Below, one piece after another: positions 12,470 to 14,399 of a DNA stretch of 14,399 bases. Source of the stretch: Kiritimatiellales bacterium (GTDB taxonomy: Bacteria; Verrucomicrobiota; Kiritimatiellia; Kiritimatiellales; Pontiellaceae); NCBI GenBank assembly GCA_021734595.1, contig JAIPIO010000072.1:1-14399 (forward strand). Reading direction: 5' to 3'. Below the pieces are notes generated by a model. It ran no database searches, was not told the DNA's origin, and saw only the letters and a list, made by a program, of their open reading frames with translations. Positions within the stretch are counted from its first letter, which is position 1. The number at the start of each line of letters is the position of its first letter. A program made the position numbers and the translations under genes.

Positions 12470-14263
12470 ATGCAGCGCAGGAATTTTATGCAAACAGTTG
12501 GTGCGGTATCGGTGGCTTGGTTAGGTATTTCCCCGACCGCGCGGGGCGCCGATGATGCGCCGGAATATTGCGGAACACTCGGTACAATTGTTCAAAAGCA
12601 AAACTTTAAACTGGCGGTGTGGGGTGACCCGCAGGTGGCATACTATAAAGAAGGTGTCACGCAGGACCGGTCTTTCAAAAGCAAATACCTTGAGGTACTG
12701 CCGCGCCTGCGCGAGGCGGTTGCCCTGACCAACAAGCTGAATCCCGACTTTACCGTGGCGGTGGGCGACATTGTGCATGGAAAGGGGGAGTTTGAAAACT
12801 ACGAGGTGTTTGTCGATGCCTGTAAACCACTGAAAAAGCAGCTGTACCTGCTGGGAGGCAATCACGACCATGGTACCAACCGGTTCTCGAACAAACCGCA
12901 GGGGAAAAAACCGTATGGCAACTTCCTGTGGGCGCAGCAGCAGCTCGGCGCGCCGGAGCTGATCCACTATTCCTTCGATGCGGGTGATTGGCATTTTGTC
13001 TTGTTTACCCAGCCCACGGGTGGATTGGACAGGCACATGGTGAGCAATCCGCAGTTTTTGGAATGGCTCGATGCCGACCTGAAGAAAAACGCCAACCGGC
13101 CCACCATGTTTTTTACCCACCATCCACCGCTGCCGGTGGGGCGCCGCCATTTTGACATGTACGGTCTGTGCGCGACGAATCGCGGCCGGTTGGTTGATAT
13201 CCTGACCCGCTACGGAAATGTTAAGCTGGCCTTTTTCGGCCACGTCCACAACACCGTTGCCTCCGTGCCGCTGATTTCGTGGCGCTACAAGGGCGCCGCA
13301 TGGATCGTGCTGCCCAATGCATCCAACAGCGTGCGGCTGGATGATTTTAAGGAAACCACCAAGTCGCCCTGGGGTGTGGGCCTGTTGAATGTCAACGGGA
13401 GTGAACTGGACTCCATCACCTTCCATACGCTGGCGGGTGAGCAGGTGGTATGGAAGATGTCCGACTTTCCGGAATACGACGACGGGCTGTACGCCTACCT
13501 GAAGCCGGAATGGCAATGGCCTGCCGCCAAAACCATCCGCAACGGCGGATTTGAAAAGCCGCTGGAAGGGACGTGGTACATTAATCACCACCTGCCGTAT
13601 ACAGACCAACCCGCGCAGAAGCGCGAGCTTCGGCCGGGCGGCGTGGACGGCGGTCGCTGCCTCTATCTTTACACCAAAGCCATCATGGGCAAGGACAGCC
13701 CGTCATATCTGATGTCCGATGTGCGTCAGGCCGTTGCGCCCCCTGAAAAAAATCAATGGCCACGACTGCGCCTGAAATACCGCATGAACAAAGCCGATTT
13801 TTCGGGGCCGGAAGGTTGCGCGGCGCTGGTTGTGGTGTCAGGCCATTCCAGAGGCAATATACAGTCGGAATTCTCGTTCATCTATGAGATTGGAAAGGGA
13901 CTGGGCGACACCGGGCTTAAATACCTGATGGGGGGCGGTCCAAGCGCAACACTGGCGACCGACCCCGTCTTCGGTCGCTGGAACGAACTGCTGCTCGAAA
14001 TACGAGCCGACTTTGAAGAACATCTTTCCGGGAAACTCAAATGGAGCGATCTGAACCTGGCTAACCTCAATATCAGGCTGGCGGTGTATAACGCCAACTA
14101 TGACATCGGCGGCAGACCGGTTGAAATCGGCGCCTCGTTCGATGATGTTGTTTGGGAAACAGGAAGCACCGCGGCCAAACCAACGGCGGGATTCGGCAAA
14201 GTTCAGTCCGGCCAGGATAAAAAGAGTACCCGCCGGCGCGGCAATAAAAACCTGAAGCGGTAG
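12470..14263 (+). CDS. Exported calcineurin-like metallophosphoesterase with C-terminal beta-sandwich-like domain
   Basis: 597 residues. ATG at 12470 with GGAGG 6 nt upstream; the ATG at 12466 is out of frame. The N-terminus MQRRNFMQTVGAVSVAWLGI looks like a twin-arginine signal (RRNFMQ), so export is probably folded and Tat-dependent. The five metal-binding motifs are in order: GDPQ (52-55; DPQ in place of DxH, as in several family members), GDIVH (99-103), GGNHD (129-133), THHPP (216-220) and GHVH (257-260). This gives a complete two-metal site for hydrolysing phosphomono- or diesters. Residues about 350-565 start NGGFEKPLEGTWY and look like a jelly-roll, galactose-binding-like domain, suggesting a carbohydrate or surface target. 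The last about 25 residues are Lys/Arg-rich and probably disordered. It is a single gene, divergent from the PLP enzyme and closed by a hairpin right after its stop. The substrate is unknown. Confidence 0.87.
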   Translation: MQRRNFMQTVGAVSVAWLGISPTARGADDAPEYCGTLGTIVQKQNFKLAVWGDPQVAYYKEGVTQDRSFKSKYLEVLPRLREAVALTNKLNPDFTVAVGDIVHGKGEFENYEVFVDACKPLKKQLYLLGGNHDHGTNRFSNKPQGKKPYGNFLWAQQQLGAPELIHYSFDAGDWHFVLFTQPTGGLDRHMVSNPQFLEWLDADLKKNANRPTMFFTHHPPLPVGRRHFDMYGLCATNRGRLVDILTRYGNVKLAFFGHVHNTVASVPLISWRYKGAAWIVLPNASNSVRLDDFKETTKSPWGVGLLNVNGSELDSITFHTLAGEQVVWKMSDFPEYDDGLYAYLKPEWQWPAAKTIRNGGFEKPLEGTWYINHHLPYTDQPAQKRELRPGGVDGGRCLYLYTKAIMGKDSPSYLMSDVRQAVAPPEKNQWPRLRLKYRMNKADFSGPEGCAALVVVSGHSRGNIQSEFSFIYEIGKGLGDTGLKYLMGGGPSATLATDPVFGRWNELLLEIRADFEEHLSGKLKWSDLNLANLNIRLAVYNANYDIGGRPVEIGASFDDVVWETGSTAAKPTAGFGKVQSGQDKKSTRRRGNKNLKR

Positions 14264-14264
14264 T

Positions 14265-14279
14265 TTCCAATGTCTGGAA
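14265..14279 (-). repeat. Dispersed palindrome, copy 6 (TTCCAATGTCTGGAA on plus strand)
   Basis: Same sequence and orientation as the copy at 9747. It forms the left arm of the head-to-head pair. Confidence 0.85.
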
Positions 14280-14285
14280 CCTTTG

Positions 14286-14300
14286 TTCCAAACATTGGAA
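14286..14300 (+). repeat. Dispersed palindrome, copy 7 (TTCCAAACATTGGAA)
   Basis: Identical to the copies at 2787 and 4787. It forms the right arm of the head-to-head pair. Confidence 0.85.
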
Positions 14301-14307
14301 GTTTTGT

Positions 14308-14399
14308 CTACAACGCAACACCCTCAAGGATGCCGCCGCTTTGCTCGTAGAATTCCGGCGAGAGGTTGAAGACGCCGTTGTCAATGACCGTCCAGGACG
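14308..14399 (-). CDS. C-terminal end of an unidentified protein
   Basis: The reverse strand from the right edge reads 29 residues, beginning SWTVIDNGVFNLSPEFY and ending GGILEGVAL, then TAG at 14308-14310. The composition looks like a real globular protein, and the stop falls just past the shared hairpin of the convergent neighbour. Codons use C or G in many third positions, like the flanking genes. The fragment is too short to name a family; the start is outside the window. Confidence 0.55.
   Translation of the reverse strand, partial: SWTVIDNGVFNLSPEFYEQSGGILEGVAL

Larger units (their letters stand above)
14265..14306. terminator. Hairpin from two head-to-head palindrome copies; probable bidirectional terminator
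   Basis: TTCCAATGTCTGGAAC (14265-14280) and GTTCCAAACATTGGAA (14285-14300) are inverted copies of the 15-bp palindrome plus one base. Together they make a 16-bp stem with one mismatch and a CTTT loop. It begins 2 nt after the stop of the metallophosphoesterase and is followed by GTTTTGTC. The minus-strand gene stops at 14308, so it sits exactly between two convergent genes. The short T-run makes intrinsic termination plausible but not certain. Confidence 0.55.

Noticed and set aside
12521..13609. 362-residue minus-strand open frame
   Set aside because: Antisense to the metallophosphoesterase motifs; no start signal and shadow-like composition.

Overview
The window looks like a chromosomal segment of a Gram-negative bacterium of the PVC group, most plausibly a Kiritimatiellota (Pontiella-like) marine polysaccharide degrader. 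This is inferred from a PEP-CTERM (exosortase) protein, a giant repeat-rich autotransporter, a PPi-type phosphofructokinase, secreted carbohydrate-active and phosphoesterase proteins, and a short palindrome scattered through gene borders. No rRNA, tRNA or marker gene is present to prove the taxonomy.

Layout. (1) 1-873, minus: N-terminal 291 residues of a pyrophosphate-type phosphofructokinase that runs off the left edge. (2) 874-1142: divergent control region. (3) 1143-2930, plus: a PEP-CTERM beta-helix repeat protein. Its recognisable C-terminal sorting signal ends near 2597, but the frame reads on for 110 unlikely residues. (4) 2989-8700, plus: a 1903-residue autotransporter made of the same beta-helix repeats in three large modules. 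It ends in an outer-membrane barrel, and its N-terminus appears to come from an unrelated SGNH-hydrolase-like gene. (5) 8924-9600, minus: decayed IS1182/IS5-like transposase. (6) 9797-10957, plus: secreted glycoside-hydrolase-like TIM barrel. (7) 11096-12241, minus: PLP trans-sulfuration enzyme. (8) 12470-14263, plus: exported metallophosphoesterase. (9) 14308-14399, minus: last 29 residues of an unidentified gene.

How they fit. The two repeat proteins are paralogous in their passenger region but use different surface routes: exosortase sorting against a type V barrel. They probably form an adhesin-like or surface-display pair. The glycoside hydrolase and metallophosphoesterase are separately transcribed exported enzymes. 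The phosphofructokinase and the PLP enzyme are ordinary metabolism. There is no convincing multi-gene operon; most genes stand alone with their own ribosome binding sites.

The most unusual signals are: (a) a dispersed 15-bp palindrome TTCCARACATTGGAA with seven close copies plus degenerate ones, found in intergenic DNA and also three times in frame inside the autotransporter; (b) the abrupt hydrolase/autotransporter fusion at about 3370; and (c) the missing stop after the PEP-CTERM signal. The last two are close together, so either a real rearrangement or an assembly join should be considered.
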